Source: Flavobacteriaceae bacterium
GTDB lineage: Bacteria > Bacteroidota > Bacteroidia > Flavobacteriales > Flavobacteriaceae
Direction of reading: 5' to 3'
Assembly: GCA_027490305.1 (NCBI GenBank)
Contig: JAIXYI010000057.1
Location: 26,755 to 90,754, forward strand
DNA: 64,000 bases
The notes beneath the pieces were generated by a model. It worked only from the letters and a program-made list of their open reading frames with translations. It did no database searches and was not told the origin of the DNA. A program made the position numbers and the translations under genes. This document shows, in pieces, positions 24,689 to 37,443 of the stretch (positions are counted from its first letter, which is position 1; each line of letters opens with the position of its first letter).

Positions 24689-25216
24689 TCAGGGCCTGTT
24701 TTTAATATACCGGAACTCCATTTGAAGTTGCGAAGTAAGCGAATTTGAAACGTAGCGCAGCCAGAGAAGGGGCAACGCTACAAAAAAAGCGATCCGCCAA
24801 ATCAGAAAGGGAATGATGAGAAACTGCATCCCCCGCAAATACATCAAATTCACCACGGTAGAAACTACGAAGATGGCTGTCAGGATAAAATACACCTTCC
24901 ACATCGTCGTCAGGCTACTTACCTCCGTTTGTATTTTCAGTTTGTCCCCTTCCATCCTAAACAAACCCGATGCGACCGACCCAGCCACCTGCCGTCGCCT
25001 TAAACGCACCTGGAAATAATTGGCATGGATCATTCCCACATATTGAAAGCGGTTATCAGTGGAAAAGGCATCACTAAGTCTTCCTGAGAAATCAAAAGGG
25101 TTCTCCATTCGGGTGAGGCCACGGAATTTACGGACAAAGTCCTCAGGAGTCATCTCCACTTCCGTTTCGAATCGCCTGATGACACCGAAATTGACTAGTA
25201 TCCGGTCGATGTTCAT
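24689..25216 (-). CDS. Conserved membrane protein, unknown
   Basis: 175 residues: a soluble N-terminal half (about 1-100) with a PH/bPH-like beta pattern (YVGMIHANYFQVRLRRR, GDKLKIQTEV) and two membrane helices (about 105-125 and 130-150). Its start overlaps the stop of the gene at 25213-25734 by 4 bp and it ends 2 bp before pcrA starts. Not recognised. Confidence 0.7.
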   Translation of the reverse strand: MNIDRILVNFGVIRRFETEVEMTPEDFVRKFRGLTRMENPFDFSGRLSDAFSTDNRFQYVGMIHANYFQVRLRRRQVAGSVASGLFRMEGDKLKIQTEVSSLTTMWKVYFILTAIFVVSTVVNLMYLRGMQFLIIPFLIWRIAFFVALPLLWLRYVSNSLTSQLQMEFRYIKNRP

Positions 25217-25734
25217 AGCATCTCCGATACTTCGTTCTTGATAAACGAAAGCGCGGAAAAACTGGCGGATTCTCTTCCGAAACCTTCCAAAATGACCGCT
25301 TCACGAAGGGCATCCGCATCCTTCACATCCTCCGACAACGCCGTTTTGCGCAACTGCTGGATGATGGCGCTTTTCGCCGTATTGATCACCGCCCAGCATT
25401 CATCCGATATATAAATCTGCTGCGTCAGGTTGTGTTCGAATTCTTGTTCGATATGGGCGATCACATAGTTGACGTATTCGTGCTTGTCGGTCGAGATCGG
25501 CGTCACGCGCAACAGCAATTTCGCTGGGTCGGTGCGCTCGATGAACAGTGTCATCCGTTCGTACGCCTGCAACCGCAGTGGCAAGGTGATTTTCCGCCCT
25601 TCACGCATCAGCGAAAACCGGCGCTTTTTGTCTTCGTTTGCCAGGAATGTGCGAAAAAAGTGAAAGGCCACGGCCCCTGTAACGGCAGCCGGGAGCACAT
25701 AGAACATCAGTTCGAGAAGTTTATCGGTATTCAT
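25213..25734 (-). CDS. Conserved flavobacterial protein, unknown
   Basis: 173 residues with one N-terminal membrane helix (about 7-27), a basic stretch, then a predicted soluble alpha-helical domain (ITLPLRLQAYERMTLFIERTDPAKLLLRV, and EQEFEHNLTQQIYIS). The sequence is of a type I have seen in many Flavobacteriia under a DUF name (possibly DUF7935) but I cannot confirm the number. Likely a three-gene operon with 24689-25216 and pcrA. Confidence 0.75.
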   Translation of the reverse strand: MNTDKLLELMFYVLPAAVTGAVAFHFFRTFLANEDKKRRFSLMREGRKITLPLRLQAYERMTLFIERTDPAKLLLRVTPISTDKHEYVNYVIAHIEQEFEHNLTQQIYISDECWAVINTAKSAIIQQLRKTALSEDVKDADALREAVILEGFGRESASFSALSFIKNEVSEML

Positions 25735-25819
25735 CGTCGTTTTTCAGAGGTACAAAAATACGGCTTTTTAGCCGAAAACGGGTACGGGTTTCCCGTACAG
25801 ATTACCGGAAATGACACGA

Positions 25820-26725
25820 TCACATTTTCCCGATTTCACTCGCAATTTCGCTCTTGCTGCGGGCGTACTCATACCCCAGTTTCCACCATTCGGCCATCTT
25901 TTCTTTGTCGAAGACCAGTGCATTGGTCGTCAGCGCCACGGGCGTGTAGTAAAAATCCAGCTTGACGCCTTTTGCATTTGCCGCCAGTTTCCCAATGGCG
26001 ATGTCGTGCTTTTCCACCTGGTCGAGCAACGTACCAAAGAGATTGACCATCAGCGAAAAAGGGTTCTTTCCTACGGCTTTCGGCTCGGCAAGGGTTTCTG
26101 TTTCCAACACCACCACATCAATCTCCGTTGCCCCTCGCTCAATGGCTTCGCGGATGGGAACCAGGCTTGAGAAACCGCCGTCGCCATACTCACATCCGTT
26201 GACCGTTGTCAGGCTCATGAAGGGAATGTAATTGCAGGAAATCCAGATCCAGTCGCAGAAGGCGTCGTAGTTGTAATCGCGGATGCATTTGTATTCGACT
26301 TCATTCCGCGCGAGGTTTGTGACCGTCACCACGATATTCTGCCGCGAGGCTTTCAGTGTTTCGAATTCCTGCCGGGTGAAATTCCGTCGGATGTATTTAC
26401 GGAGTTTCCGGCTTTCGCCGAAGGTACGCTTGCCGCGAAGGAACTGCCACACGACATTGAAGTGGTTGATCGACACCGTCTGCATGCCATTTCGGTTCCG
26501 AACGAGAAACGGGTTGACATTGAAGATGTTCTTCATGTTGACGTTGGTATAGATTTCACGGATTTTATCCACCTTCCCCAACGCAAGATGCGGGATGAGC
26601 AGGCTGCCGGTCGAGGTGCCAAGCATGAGGTCGTATTCGTGCTTCTTCTCCTCCATTAAATACTGGGCAACTCCGCCTGCAAAGGCGCCTTTGCTGCCAC
26701 CACCGGAAATGACGAGTGCTTTCAT
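25820..26725 (-). CDS. Patatin-like phospholipase
   Basis: 301 residues with the patatin Ser-Asp dyad: oxyanion-hole loop GGGSKGAF (8-15), nucleophile elbow GTSTG with Ser38 and the DGG motif in YGDGGFSSL. It hydrolyses acyl ester bonds in lipids; the exact substrate is unknown. No signal peptide, so cytoplasmic. The start ATG at 26725 overlaps the stop codon of the M1 peptidase by 4 bp; the longer open frame upstream lies within that gene. Confidence 0.92.
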   Translation of the reverse strand: MKALVISGGGSKGAFAGGVAQYLMEEKKHEYDLMLGTSTGSLLIPHLALGKVDKIREIYTNVNMKNIFNVNPFLVRNRNGMQTVSINHFNVVWQFLRGKRTFGESRKLRKYIRRNFTRQEFETLKASRQNIVVTVTNLARNEVEYKCIRDYNYDAFCDWIWISCNYIPFMSLTTVNGCEYGDGGFSSLVPIREAIERGATEIDVVVLETETLAEPKAVGKNPFSLMVNLFGTLLDQVEKHDIAIGKLAANAKGVKLDFYYTPVALTTNALVFDKEKMAEWWKLGYEYARSKSEIASEIGKM

Positions 26726-28803
26726 TTGGATTCCTTGAGTAGGTTCTCGACCGCCGTTCGTTCCGCATCGGGCAATTTCGCCAGCAATTCGCTGAAAAAC
26801 GTGCGGTAGCGTTCTTTCTTTATCAGGTTTCGGATGCGGTCGCGGCTGAACTTCACAAACTGCCATTTGTGGTGGACGGTAGCGCGTGCCAACGCCTCAA
26901 GCGCATTGGTGTCGTTCGGATCGAGGAACAACAGGTTCGTAAGGGCGTTCTCGCGGACGTTGCTCTCATAATCGGGCGACGCATACCGCAACAACTCGTC
27001 GTAATACGCCCCATTCCTGGTCGGATCATAGTCCTTTGCCTTCAACGCCAGCGTCAGCCAGAGAATGCGGAGGTTCTTATCGCTGAATCCTTCGATCCCA
27101 CGGGTTTTGTCGAGCAGTTCCTTCCGCTTGTCAGGAAACTGCGCACAAAGCGCATTCAAGACAATTTCTTTGGTGATGTAGGACGGATCGTCGAGTAAGG
27201 CCACATACATACTATAAGCTTCTGCCGGAATTTTACCCATCGTCCGCGCTACCGCCTGCCGGATGTGAACGTCGTTCGTGGCGAGGGCTGTTTCAAGAAG
27301 CGCCTTCTTTTCATCAAATGACATTTGCGTCAGTTGGAAGACCACTTCTTCTTTAATGGGCCAGTAGTCGTTACCCGCAAGAAGCGTGGCAAAACGCTCT
27401 TTTTTGGCTTCAAACGGTTGTTCCTCTAATCCCGACACCTCAAAATACCGTTGCATGAAGGTGTTCTTCCGCAACAGTCGCAACGCCTCTTCCATATCGA
27501 AATCCGGATTGTCCAACCATTTCCGACGGTAGGCGGCGCTATCGAATGCAGGGGCTACGCGTTCAACTTCTGCCAAGAATTGTTCGGTGGTCACGTTCCG
27601 GAATTGGTACTTTCGAAGGTAGGCTTCCACAGCTTTCCGAAAGAGTGCCTCCCCGATGGTTTCGCGGAGGGCGTGCAGGGCCCAGCCTCCTTTCTGGTAG
27701 TAAATCAATGAACTGGCACCGGCGCCGACAACGGGCTTCTGTTCTTTGCTGCGCTCGATCTGCACGGCGTTTTCGTATAGTCGCAACTGGAAGTAGTCGT
27801 CGCCAAACACCTCCCGTTCGGCCAGTAACGCGTAATACGTTGCAAAACCTTCCTGCAACCAATGGTGGTCGTCGGATGCCGCCGTCACGAGGTCACCGAA
27901 CCATTGATGGGCCAGTTCGTGGGCATTGACGTTGGTGTAATCGCGGTCATTCCAGCCGATGCTGTCGACCACATAATCGCGGGCGAAAAGCGTAGAGGTA
28001 GTGTTTTCCATCCCGCCGTATAAAAAATCCTGCACGGGTAGTTGACGGTAGATGTTCCAGGGATAGGGTACGCCGATCTCACGTTCGAAAAAATCAAAGA
28101 TGCGACGCGAATAGCGGTAAGTCGCTTCGAACTTGGCAGAATCGGCTGGCTCGAGGTAAAACTCCATCGGTACGCCGGAAGTAGACGTCTCGCGGAAGCA
28201 CGTAAACCGTCCGATAGCCACCATCAGCAAATAGGACGACATGGGCTTTTGCATCGCGAACGATATGCGCCGGCCGCTTTTCGATCCCACTTGTTCGCCA
28301 TTTGACACACCGATTTGGCCGTCGGGGACGTCGAACGACAGCGAAAAAACCATCTTGTCGTTGGTATCATCGAGCGATGGGAACCAGTTGCTGGTGTACT
28401 TCCCCTGCCCCTGTGACCAAATTTGCGCGCCTTCTCCCTGTCCGGTGAAATAAAGCGCCTGACGGGGCGAGGCGGTATAGGTAAACGCAAGTTGGTTGCC
28501 CTTCTTCTTCCGTTTTGAGGGAAGTGCGATTTTCAATTGTTTGTCGGTAAGGACAAAGGCTACTTGTTTTCCATTCAGCCGCACCGAGTCGACCTGCATC
28601 TTCCGGGCATCCAGATAAACGGTATCCACCTGGCGCAGGAGGTCGAAGGTGTAGCGCGCCGTCCCACTAACTTTTTTCTCGGCATGGAGGAAGGTCAACC
28701 GTCCGCTAGCCGTCCGGAAATCAACTGATTTCGACTGTTGGGCCTGGCTGCCATACGAAAAAACGAGAAAAAGGATGGGTAACAACGATCGTAGCATCCT
28801 CAA
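26722..28803 (-). CDS. M1 family metallopeptidase (aminopeptidase), exported
   Basis: 693 residues. Signal peptide 1-21 (ends YGSQAQ), N-terminal beta-saddle domain, catalytic domain with substrate-anchoring GGMEN (263-267), zinc motif HELAHQW (295-301) and the third ligand Glu318 in WLQEGFA, and a helical HEAT-like C-terminal part. It removes N-terminal residues from peptides in the periplasm. The alternative ATG at codon 3 is equally possible. Overlaps the patatin gene by 4 bp. Confidence 0.93.
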   Translation of the reverse strand: MRMLRSLLPILFLVFSYGSQAQQSKSVDFRTASGRLTFLHAEKKVSGTARYTFDLLRQVDTVYLDARKMQVDSVRLNGKQVAFVLTDKQLKIALPSKRKKKGNQLAFTYTASPRQALYFTGQGEGAQIWSQGQGKYTSNWFPSLDDTNDKMVFSLSFDVPDGQIGVSNGEQVGSKSGRRISFAMQKPMSSYLLMVAIGRFTCFRETSTSGVPMEFYLEPADSAKFEATYRYSRRIFDFFEREIGVPYPWNIYRQLPVQDFLYGGMENTTSTLFARDYVVDSIGWNDRDYTNVNAHELAHQWFGDLVTAASDDHHWLQEGFATYYALLAEREVFGDDYFQLRLYENAVQIERSKEQKPVVGAGASSLIYYQKGGWALHALRETIGEALFRKAVEAYLRKYQFRNVTTEQFLAEVERVAPAFDSAAYRRKWLDNPDFDMEEALRLLRKNTFMQRYFEVSGLEEQPFEAKKERFATLLAGNDYWPIKEEVVFQLTQMSFDEKKALLETALATNDVHIRQAVARTMGKIPAEAYSMYVALLDDPSYITKEIVLNALCAQFPDKRKELLDKTRGIEGFSDKNLRILWLTLALKAKDYDPTRNGAYYDELLRYASPDYESNVRENALTNLLFLDPNDTNALEALARATVHHKWQFVKFSRDRIRNLIKKERYRTFFSELLAKLPDAERTAVENLLKESK

Positions 28804-28855
28804 ATATAAGAAATCACGACGTTCGCCGAAAGCCGTATACGAAGGTTTGTAGCGG

Positions 28856-30412
28856 TTATTGCTTCACCAATTTCACCACCTCGCTTCCGGCTGCCGAGCG
28901 CAGTACGACGAGGTAGAGTCCGGGTGCCAAACGCGACACATCCGTGCCCGATGCCACCTTTTTGCCCGCCACATCGTAGATCGCGATCTCGAGGTCGTCG
29001 GGTGCGCCGCTCACCGTAAATTGGTTGGTGGCAGGATTCGGACTCAGCGTCCACTTCGACCTGTTTACCTCATCCACTCCTAATTGTGGGGTGTAGCAAT
29101 CCGACATGCTCACGCATCCGTTTGTGGTGAGTTGGACCGAATAGCTGCCGCTTCCGGGAACGGTTAGGGTGTTCGAGGTCGCATCGGGAATCACCTCTCC
29201 GTCGCAAATGAACCATTGGTAGGTCGTGCCGGGAATGGAACGCACTGCGGTGAGTACGTTTCCTTCCACCAAAACCTCATTCGTATAGACGTTATCGGGA
29301 TCGGTGACGACGACGGGCAATGTCAGCGTATCCGTCAGGTCGGGATCGCAAAACGTGTTGGTAATGGTAAGCGTGACATCATAAGTGCCCGGGCAATCGA
29401 AGGTGAACTCCGGTGTTTGAGCCGAACTGGTAGTGCCGTCGGGCAATTGCCAACTGTATTGGTCGAAGTTGACGGAGGCGTTGATGAACGACACGACCGC
29501 CGACTGTGTAGTAGCGTCAATGGTAGGCGTGACTGGGAAATAGCCAAACAGGGCCACGGGGTCAAGACACTGCGGATTGTCGATGTAGGTAATGTCGGTC
29601 GGAATCCAGACGTCGTTTACCAGGTCGCCGGTGACTTCCAGCACCGGGATGCCTTTGCTAGGGTCGAACCATTTGTAGGTCACGGTTGTGCGCGACACCG
29701 GAGTGGTGCCTGTTGTCGTAGTGATGGTATAGTCGGTCACGAGCGTGGTCTTCATCTTCAACACATTCGTAAACGTGGCATAGGGCGTCACGAGGCTGCC
29801 CCATCCTTCTACCACATTGGTGCGGGTTGAGGCAGATGCGTATTGCAATGGCACACCAAAACTGTTCAAGTCAAGCGTAAACGCCGCGGTGTGGGTAAAG
29901 GTCGTATTATAGGTAATCGGGAAATCGTAGATTTCGTCGGCATCGGAATAATCAACGGTGAGCGGCACAGTCAGGTCGTTTACGGTAATGTTGGCACCCA
30001 ACATTTTGGCCTGTAGGGACGAACTTGTCACTTTGTAATGAGCGGTGAGGTCGGTCAGTCCGTAGCCCTGCAGTTCGAGCCCATCCGATACGGGCGACGC
30101 CAGGTTAAATGCATTGGAAAACTGGCTGTTACAGTTGAAAAAGTAGCCATTCAGGAAGCACCAGGTTGTTTTGAAACCCGTAGTGGCGGGATCGACGTAG
30201 GAAATGGTTTCCTGCGTGTTGGCCTGGAGGGATGAGAAATCCCAACTGTAATTCGCACCGGTCAGCGTGAAGTCGTATAACGCTAGTCCGTTGGTAGCAT
30301 GCGATACGAGAAACGTATCCCCTAAACCTGCAAAATCAGTTGACGGATAGGTAACCTGCGCCTGGCCGGAAGCGAAAGCCATCAAAAGAAGCAACCCTAT
30401 AGTATTTCTCAT
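28856..30412 (-). CDS. T9SS type A sorting domain protein with PKD domain
   Basis: 518 residues. Signal peptide 1-18 (SGQAQV), a beta-rich N-terminal region of about 270 residues, a PKD-like domain (about 290-370; YSWQLPDGTTSSAQTPEFTF and CPGTYDVTLTITNTF), a second Ig-like part, and a C-terminal T9SS type A sorting domain (about 452-518; WTLSPNPATNQFTV, IYDVAGKKVASG, LAPGLYLVVLRS). It is a surface or secreted protein exported through the type IX system; the binding partner is not evident. The repeated VTLTIT-type segments have no catalytic motif. Confidence 0.9.
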   Translation of the reverse strand: MRNTIGLLLLMAFASGQAQVTYPSTDFAGLGDTFLVSHATNGLALYDFTLTGANYSWDFSSLQANTQETISYVDPATTGFKTTWCFLNGYFFNCNSQFSNAFNLASPVSDGLELQGYGLTDLTAHYKVTSSSLQAKMLGANITVNDLTVPLTVDYSDADEIYDFPITYNTTFTHTAAFTLDLNSFGVPLQYASASTRTNVVEGWGSLVTPYATFTNVLKMKTTLVTDYTITTTTGTTPVSRTTVTYKWFDPSKGIPVLEVTGDLVNDVWIPTDITYIDNPQCLDPVALFGYFPVTPTIDATTQSAVVSFINASVNFDQYSWQLPDGTTSSAQTPEFTFDCPGTYDVTLTITNTFCDPDLTDTLTLPVVVTDPDNVYTNEVLVEGNVLTAVRSIPGTTYQWFICDGEVIPDATSNTLTVPGSGSYSVQLTTNGCVSMSDCYTPQLGVDEVNRSKWTLSPNPATNQFTVSGAPDDLEIAIYDVAGKKVASGTDVSRLAPGLYLVVLRSAAGSEVVKLVKQ

Positions 30413-30511
30413 GTTATGTGGTGTTAGTGGAAGGACGGTTTACTGTAAATCAGCGCACTAAAAAAGATATCGCAGCCTCCGATGAGGCACGTGTCAAATA
30501 TAGGAAATGCG

Positions 30512-30519
30512 TACATTTG
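30512..30519 (+). promoter_or_regulatory. -7 promoter box of the 30541-32168 operon
   Basis: TACATTTG, perfect TAnnTTTG match, 21 bp before the ATG at 30541. It excludes the longer open frame that begins at 30418. Confidence 0.6.
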
Positions 30520-30540
30520 AAAAAAATCGAGTTTTGCGAT

Positions 30541-30906
30541 ATGGTGACGCCTTTACACCCCAACTTTGCGAAAGCCTCTAGTCTTATCTTCCTTACGCTA
30601 TTGTTTGGTGTGTATAACCTCTTGTTTGCGACACCTTCACATGGCATGAAGCGCATCGGATTTATCATCACCGGACTCGTCATGTTATCACTTATTGCCG
30701 CCTGTGCGGTGGGAATCCGCAAAGGGATCGTTTGGGTGAAGTATGTGTATATCGCGGTAGCCGCACTCGGACTCATCGGCACTCCGGTAATTATACAGAA
30801 CCTATCGGCCGATCCGATTTTGGGGGTCGTCAACCTTTTGCAATGCCTGGTGCAATTGTGGGCCGCGGTGTTATTGCTCCGCGCCAAAAATCCTCAAATT
30901 CAGTAG
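30541..30906 (+). CDS. Small four-helix membrane protein
   Basis: 121 residues, four membrane helices (about 12-30, 40-60, 66-83, 93-113), with no catalytic motif. The ATG at 30541 follows a TACATTTG box; the upstream in-frame part is charged and hydrophilic and was rejected. Five base pairs separate it from the MFS gene, so both are one transcript. Family not recognised. Confidence 0.75.
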   Translation: MVTPLHPNFAKASSLIFLTLLFGVYNLLFATPSHGMKRIGFIITGLVMLSLIAACAVGIRKGIVWVKYVYIAVAALGLIGTPVIIQNLSADPILGVVNLLQCLVQLWAAVLLLRAKNPQIQ

Positions 30907-30911
30907 TATCC

Positions 30912-32168
30912 ATGACCGTAAAAACGGAAATTCCGGCCTTCACCGGTTACCAAAAACTTGTCATCGCCCTTGTGGCCCTGTTGCAATTCACGGTGATTCT
31001 CGATTTCATGATTATTTCACCATTGGGTGATATCCTGATGAGTGAACTTAACATGAAGACCGCCCAATTCGGCACCGTTGTCTCGGCCTATGCTTTTAGT
31101 GCCGGCGCCTCTGGCATATTGGCAGCGGGCTTCGCCGACAAATTCGATCGTAAGAAGTTGTTGCTTTTCTTTTATACCGGTTTTCTGGTGGGTACGTTAT
31201 GTTGCGCGCTGGCGACCGACTACTGGACGCTGCTGATCGCACGAATCGTCACCGGTTGTTTCGGTGGCGTCATCGGTTCTATCACGCTCGCCATCGTTAC
31301 CGACCTGTTCCTGCCCAACCAACGCGGACGGGTCATGGGTTTTGTGACCATGGCATTCGGAAGCAGTCAAATATTGGGTGTTCCGATGGGTATTTTCCTG
31401 GCGAACCACTGGGGTTGGCATTCGGCTTTCCTGATGGTGGTGGCACTCGGGATTGTACTGGGAATTGTGTTGCTCGTGCGCCTGAAACCCGTTGATGCGC
31501 ACTTAAAACTGCAATCAGAACGGAATGCGTTGGCGCATTTATGGCATACCGTCCAAAAGCGGGATTACCGCATCGGGTTCAGCACGGTAGCCCTGTTATC
31601 GGTCGGCGGTTTCATGCTGCAACCCTTCGGCAGCGCCTTCATGGTCAATAATGTAGGGATTCCGCGAGAGGACCTTCCCCTGGTATTTCTGGCTGCCGGC
31701 ATTTCGGTACTGGTCATCATGCCCGTGATCGGAAAGCTCAGTGACCGCTTCGATAAAATCAAGATTTTTATTGGAGGGACGGCTGTTACGATCGTGATGT
31801 GCCTCATTTACACCAATCTGTCCGTCACGCCGCTTTGGCTGGTTATCACCGTCAATGTCATTATGTTTATGGGCATCATGAGCCGGATTGTACCTTCGCA
31901 GGCCATCAACACGGCCATTCCGGACCAGGCCGATCGCGGGGCGTATATGGCGATTACCTCGTCGATGCAACAGGTAGCGGGTGGTTTTGCCGCCGTTGTG
32001 GCGGGATTTATTGTCTATCAGCCGGCGGAAGGAAAACCGCTGGAGCACTATCCTACCCTGGGGTATGTCGTAAGCGGCGTTTCCTTACTAACTATCTTAT
32101 TAATGATCCGCCTCAACCGTATCGCGAAGAAACGGGAGTCGACCATCGAACCTGCGGAGAAGGCGTAG
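30912..32168 (+). CDS. MFS transporter (drug/sugar efflux type)
   Basis: 418 residues with twelve predicted helices in two halves. Signature segments are FADKFDRKKLLLFF (motif A-like loop 2-3), ARIVTGCFGGVIGS and GKLSDRFDKIKIFIGG (second motif A-like loop). The pattern suggests the AraJ/YbcL-type DHA1 branch of proton antiporters; substrate unknown. Start at 30912; the upstream extension overlaps the preceding gene. Its stop codon abuts the stop codon of icmF with no intergenic base. Confidence 0.88.
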   Translation: MTVKTEIPAFTGYQKLVIALVALLQFTVILDFMIISPLGDILMSELNMKTAQFGTVVSAYAFSAGASGILAAGFADKFDRKKLLLFFYTGFLVGTLCCALATDYWTLLIARIVTGCFGGVIGSITLAIVTDLFLPNQRGRVMGFVTMAFGSSQILGVPMGIFLANHWGWHSAFLMVVALGIVLGIVLLVRLKPVDAHLKLQSERNALAHLWHTVQKRDYRIGFSTVALLSVGGFMLQPFGSAFMVNNVGIPREDLPLVFLAAGISVLVIMPVIGKLSDRFDKIKIFIGGTAVTIVMCLIYTNLSVTPLWLVITVNVIMFMGIMSRIVPSQAINTAIPDQADRGAYMAITSSMQQVAGGFAAVVAGFIVYQPAEGKPLEHYPTLGYVVSGVSLLTILLMIRLNRIAKKRESTIEPAEKA

Positions 32169-35630
<3,462 letters not shown>

Positions 35631-35785
35631 TTTCGAGGGCGCATTTTTCGCATGCGCAATTTACAGATTTTTCAAAAAATCTCCCCTCTTTCGGTACATT
35701 ATGTAAAAATACCGAACCCGTCGTCGGTTTTTGCGTAAAAACAATAGATTTGTGAGGAAAGCACTCACGTATACGCCTGATTACC

Positions 35786-36628
35786 ATGCAAAAAACCACC
35801 TTACTCATTCATTGCCGCGACCAAAAGGGCATTATCGCCGCCGTCACCACGTTCGTGGCCGGGCACAATGGCAATATCGTGTATCTTGACCAACACGTCG
35901 ATGCGCCCGCCGACGTCTTCTTTATGCGACTCGAATTCGAATCGGCGGATACTACGCTTTCGCGCGAGTCGTTCCGGATGGCGGTAGCGGAGCGTTTCAA
36001 TATGTCTTGGGAATGGTACGACTCGGATGAACGGCCGCGGATGGCGCTGTTCGTGTCGAAATACGACCATTGCCTGTACGATCTTTTGGGGCGCCACAGT
36101 TCGGGGGAATTGCCCGCCGATATTGCGCTGATCGTCAGCAACCATACCGACCTGCAGCCCGTGGCCGACCGCTTCGGGATCCCGTTTCGGCATGTGCCGT
36201 TTACCAAAGACATCCGTGAGGAGGGCGAAGCGGCGCACTTTGCATTGATGGACGAGTTTGAAATCGACTTCATCGTCCTGGCACGGTACATGCAAATCAT
36301 TACACCTGGTCTTATTACGCGTTTCCGCAATCGCATCATCAACATCCACCATTCGTTCCTGCCGGCGTTTCCGGGGGCGAAACCGTATCACTCGGCTTTT
36401 CGTCGCGGCGTCAAAATCATTGGGGCGACCAGCCATTATGTGACGGAAGAACTCGACGAGGGCCCGATTATTGAACAGGATATCACCCGCGTGACCCACA
36501 GCCATTCCATCGACGATTTCATCTCAAAAGGGCGTGACCTCGAACGCATCGTGTTGGCGCGCGCCGTCAAACTGCATGCGGAGCGGCGGACGATTGTGTA
36601 TGACAACCGGACGGTGGTGTTTTCGTAA
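35786..36628 (+). CDS. purU: Formyltetrahydrofolate deformylase
   Basis: 280 residues: an N-terminal ACT domain (about 1-85, LLIHCRDQKGIIAAVTTFV) and a formyltransferase-type hydrolase domain with NIHHSFLPAFPGAKPY (catalytic Asn and His) and the late aspartate in HSIDDFISKGRDLER. It releases formate from 10-formyl-THF to balance the one-carbon pool and feed PurT. The stop codon is 3 bp from that of the convergent ferredoxin-like gene, with no terminator between. Confidence 0.95.
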   Translation: MQKTTLLIHCRDQKGIIAAVTTFVAGHNGNIVYLDQHVDAPADVFFMRLEFESADTTLSRESFRMAVAERFNMSWEWYDSDERPRMALFVSKYDHCLYDLLGRHSSGELPADIALIVSNHTDLQPVADRFGIPFRHVPFTKDIREEGEAAHFALMDEFEIDFIVLARYMQIITPGLITRFRNRIINIHHSFLPAFPGAKPYHSAFRRGVKIIGATSHYVTEELDEGPIIEQDITRVTHSHSIDDFISKGRDLERIVLARAVKLHAERRTIVYDNRTVVFS

Positions 36629-36631
36629 CGC

Positions 36632-37150
36632 CTACCTCAACTTATCCAACATCTCATCCGTCAGCGGTTCCGAACTGGTGCCGTAGCCGTTGACCAATAC
36701 GCCTTTCAGTTGGTATTTCTCCGACGAAATGGCGTAGAGGATGCTCTCATCGTCGGGGTCGGTGTTCGCATCGAAGCGGAACGATTTGTCGATGTGGAAT
36801 TCATCGTGGAAAATGCTGTATTCGCCGTTGCGGCACTCGAGGCAGTTTTGTTTGAGGTTGAAGTCTTCGGTATAACCCTGTGCACGCAATGCGTCGAGGG
36901 CTTCGACGAGGTTGCTATAGTTCTCGGGGGCTTTGCGAATGTAGGTCAGGGCGCCCGACGGGCATTTGTCGATGGTCTGCATGATGTGTTCGGACGAATC
37001 GGCTTCGGGTTTGATCCAGGGTTGGGTTTTGGGCTGGAAGACATCCGGACTGTTCCGGACGCAATTGCCTGAGTGGATGCAAAGGCCTGCCTGCCACACG
37101 ATGGTGATATCGCCGTTGCTGTATTCTTTCCTGATGTTGTTTTTATCCAT
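36632..37150 (-). CDS. (4Fe-4S)-binding protein fused to a small flavobacterial domain
   Basis: 172 residues. Residues about 10-75 are a divergent single-cluster ferredoxin domain (GLCIHSGNC, then KCPSGALTYI) of the mononuclear-cluster type common in Bacteroidota. Residues about 85-172 (LVEALDALRAQGYTEDFNLKQN, ECRNGEYSIFHDEFHIDKSFRF, SILYAISSEKYQLKGVLVNGYG) look like the roughly 100-residue stand-alone proteins that Bacteroidota genomes carry under the misleading name phosphoribosylpyrophosphate synthetase. The fusion suggests the small protein acts with an Fe-S electron carrier. Last gene of an OsmC-GNAT-ferredoxin operon. Confidence 0.85.
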   Translation of the reverse strand: MDKNNIRKEYSNGDITIVWQAGLCIHSGNCVRNSPDVFQPKTQPWIKPEADSSEHIMQTIDKCPSGALTYIRKAPENYSNLVEALDALRAQGYTEDFNLKQNCLECRNGEYSIFHDEFHIDKSFRFDANTDPDDESILYAISSEKYQLKGVLVNGYGTSSEPLTDEMLDKLR

Positions 37151-37161
37151 GGCGAAGGGTT

Positions 37162-37440
37162 TTAGAGGACGTCTTGTATGTCAGGCGTTTTTTTAAATAC
37201 ACTATTGGCAAACGGGCACAGCGGGATGATGGAGATTTTCTTATCGCGTGCCATGTTCACGGCGCCCATTACGAGTTGCTTCCCGACGTTTTTACCGCGA
37301 AGCACATCGCTGACTTCGGTGTGGTCGATGATAATTCGGTCGGTGCCGGCCCAGGTGTAGGTCATTTCGGCCAGGGTCTTGCCGTTTTCGGCGACAAAAA
37401 AGCGGCCTTTGGTGCCATTGTCTTCGTGTTGTATGTCCAT
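37162..37440 (-). CDS. GNAT-like N-acetyltransferase (YjdJ type)
   Basis: 92 residues, the minimal GNAT of the YjdJ/Gcn5-related class: DRIIIDHTEVSDVLRGKNVGKQLV is the CoA-binding beta4-alpha3 region with the shortened Q/RxxGxG/A-like loop, and PLCPFANSVFKK the C-terminal beta5 motif. Substrate unknown. It lies 3 bp after the OsmC gene and 11 bp before the ferredoxin-like gene. Confidence 0.88.
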   Translation of the reverse strand: MDIQHEDNGTKGRFFVAENGKTLAEMTYTWAGTDRIIIDHTEVSDVLRGKNVGKQLVMGAVNMARDKKISIIPLCPFANSVFKKTPDIQDVL

Positions 37441-37443
37441 ATT

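Noticed and set aside
23622..24725. 367-codon plus-strand frame opposite pcrA.
   Set aside because: Antisense shadow; the minus strand has all helicase motifs.
30732..30911. N-terminal extension of the MFS transporter.
   Set aside because: It overlaps the preceding membrane protein gene in another frame and adds a hydrophilic, Arg/Gly-rich stretch before the first helix; the ATG at 30912 is 5 bp after the previous stop.
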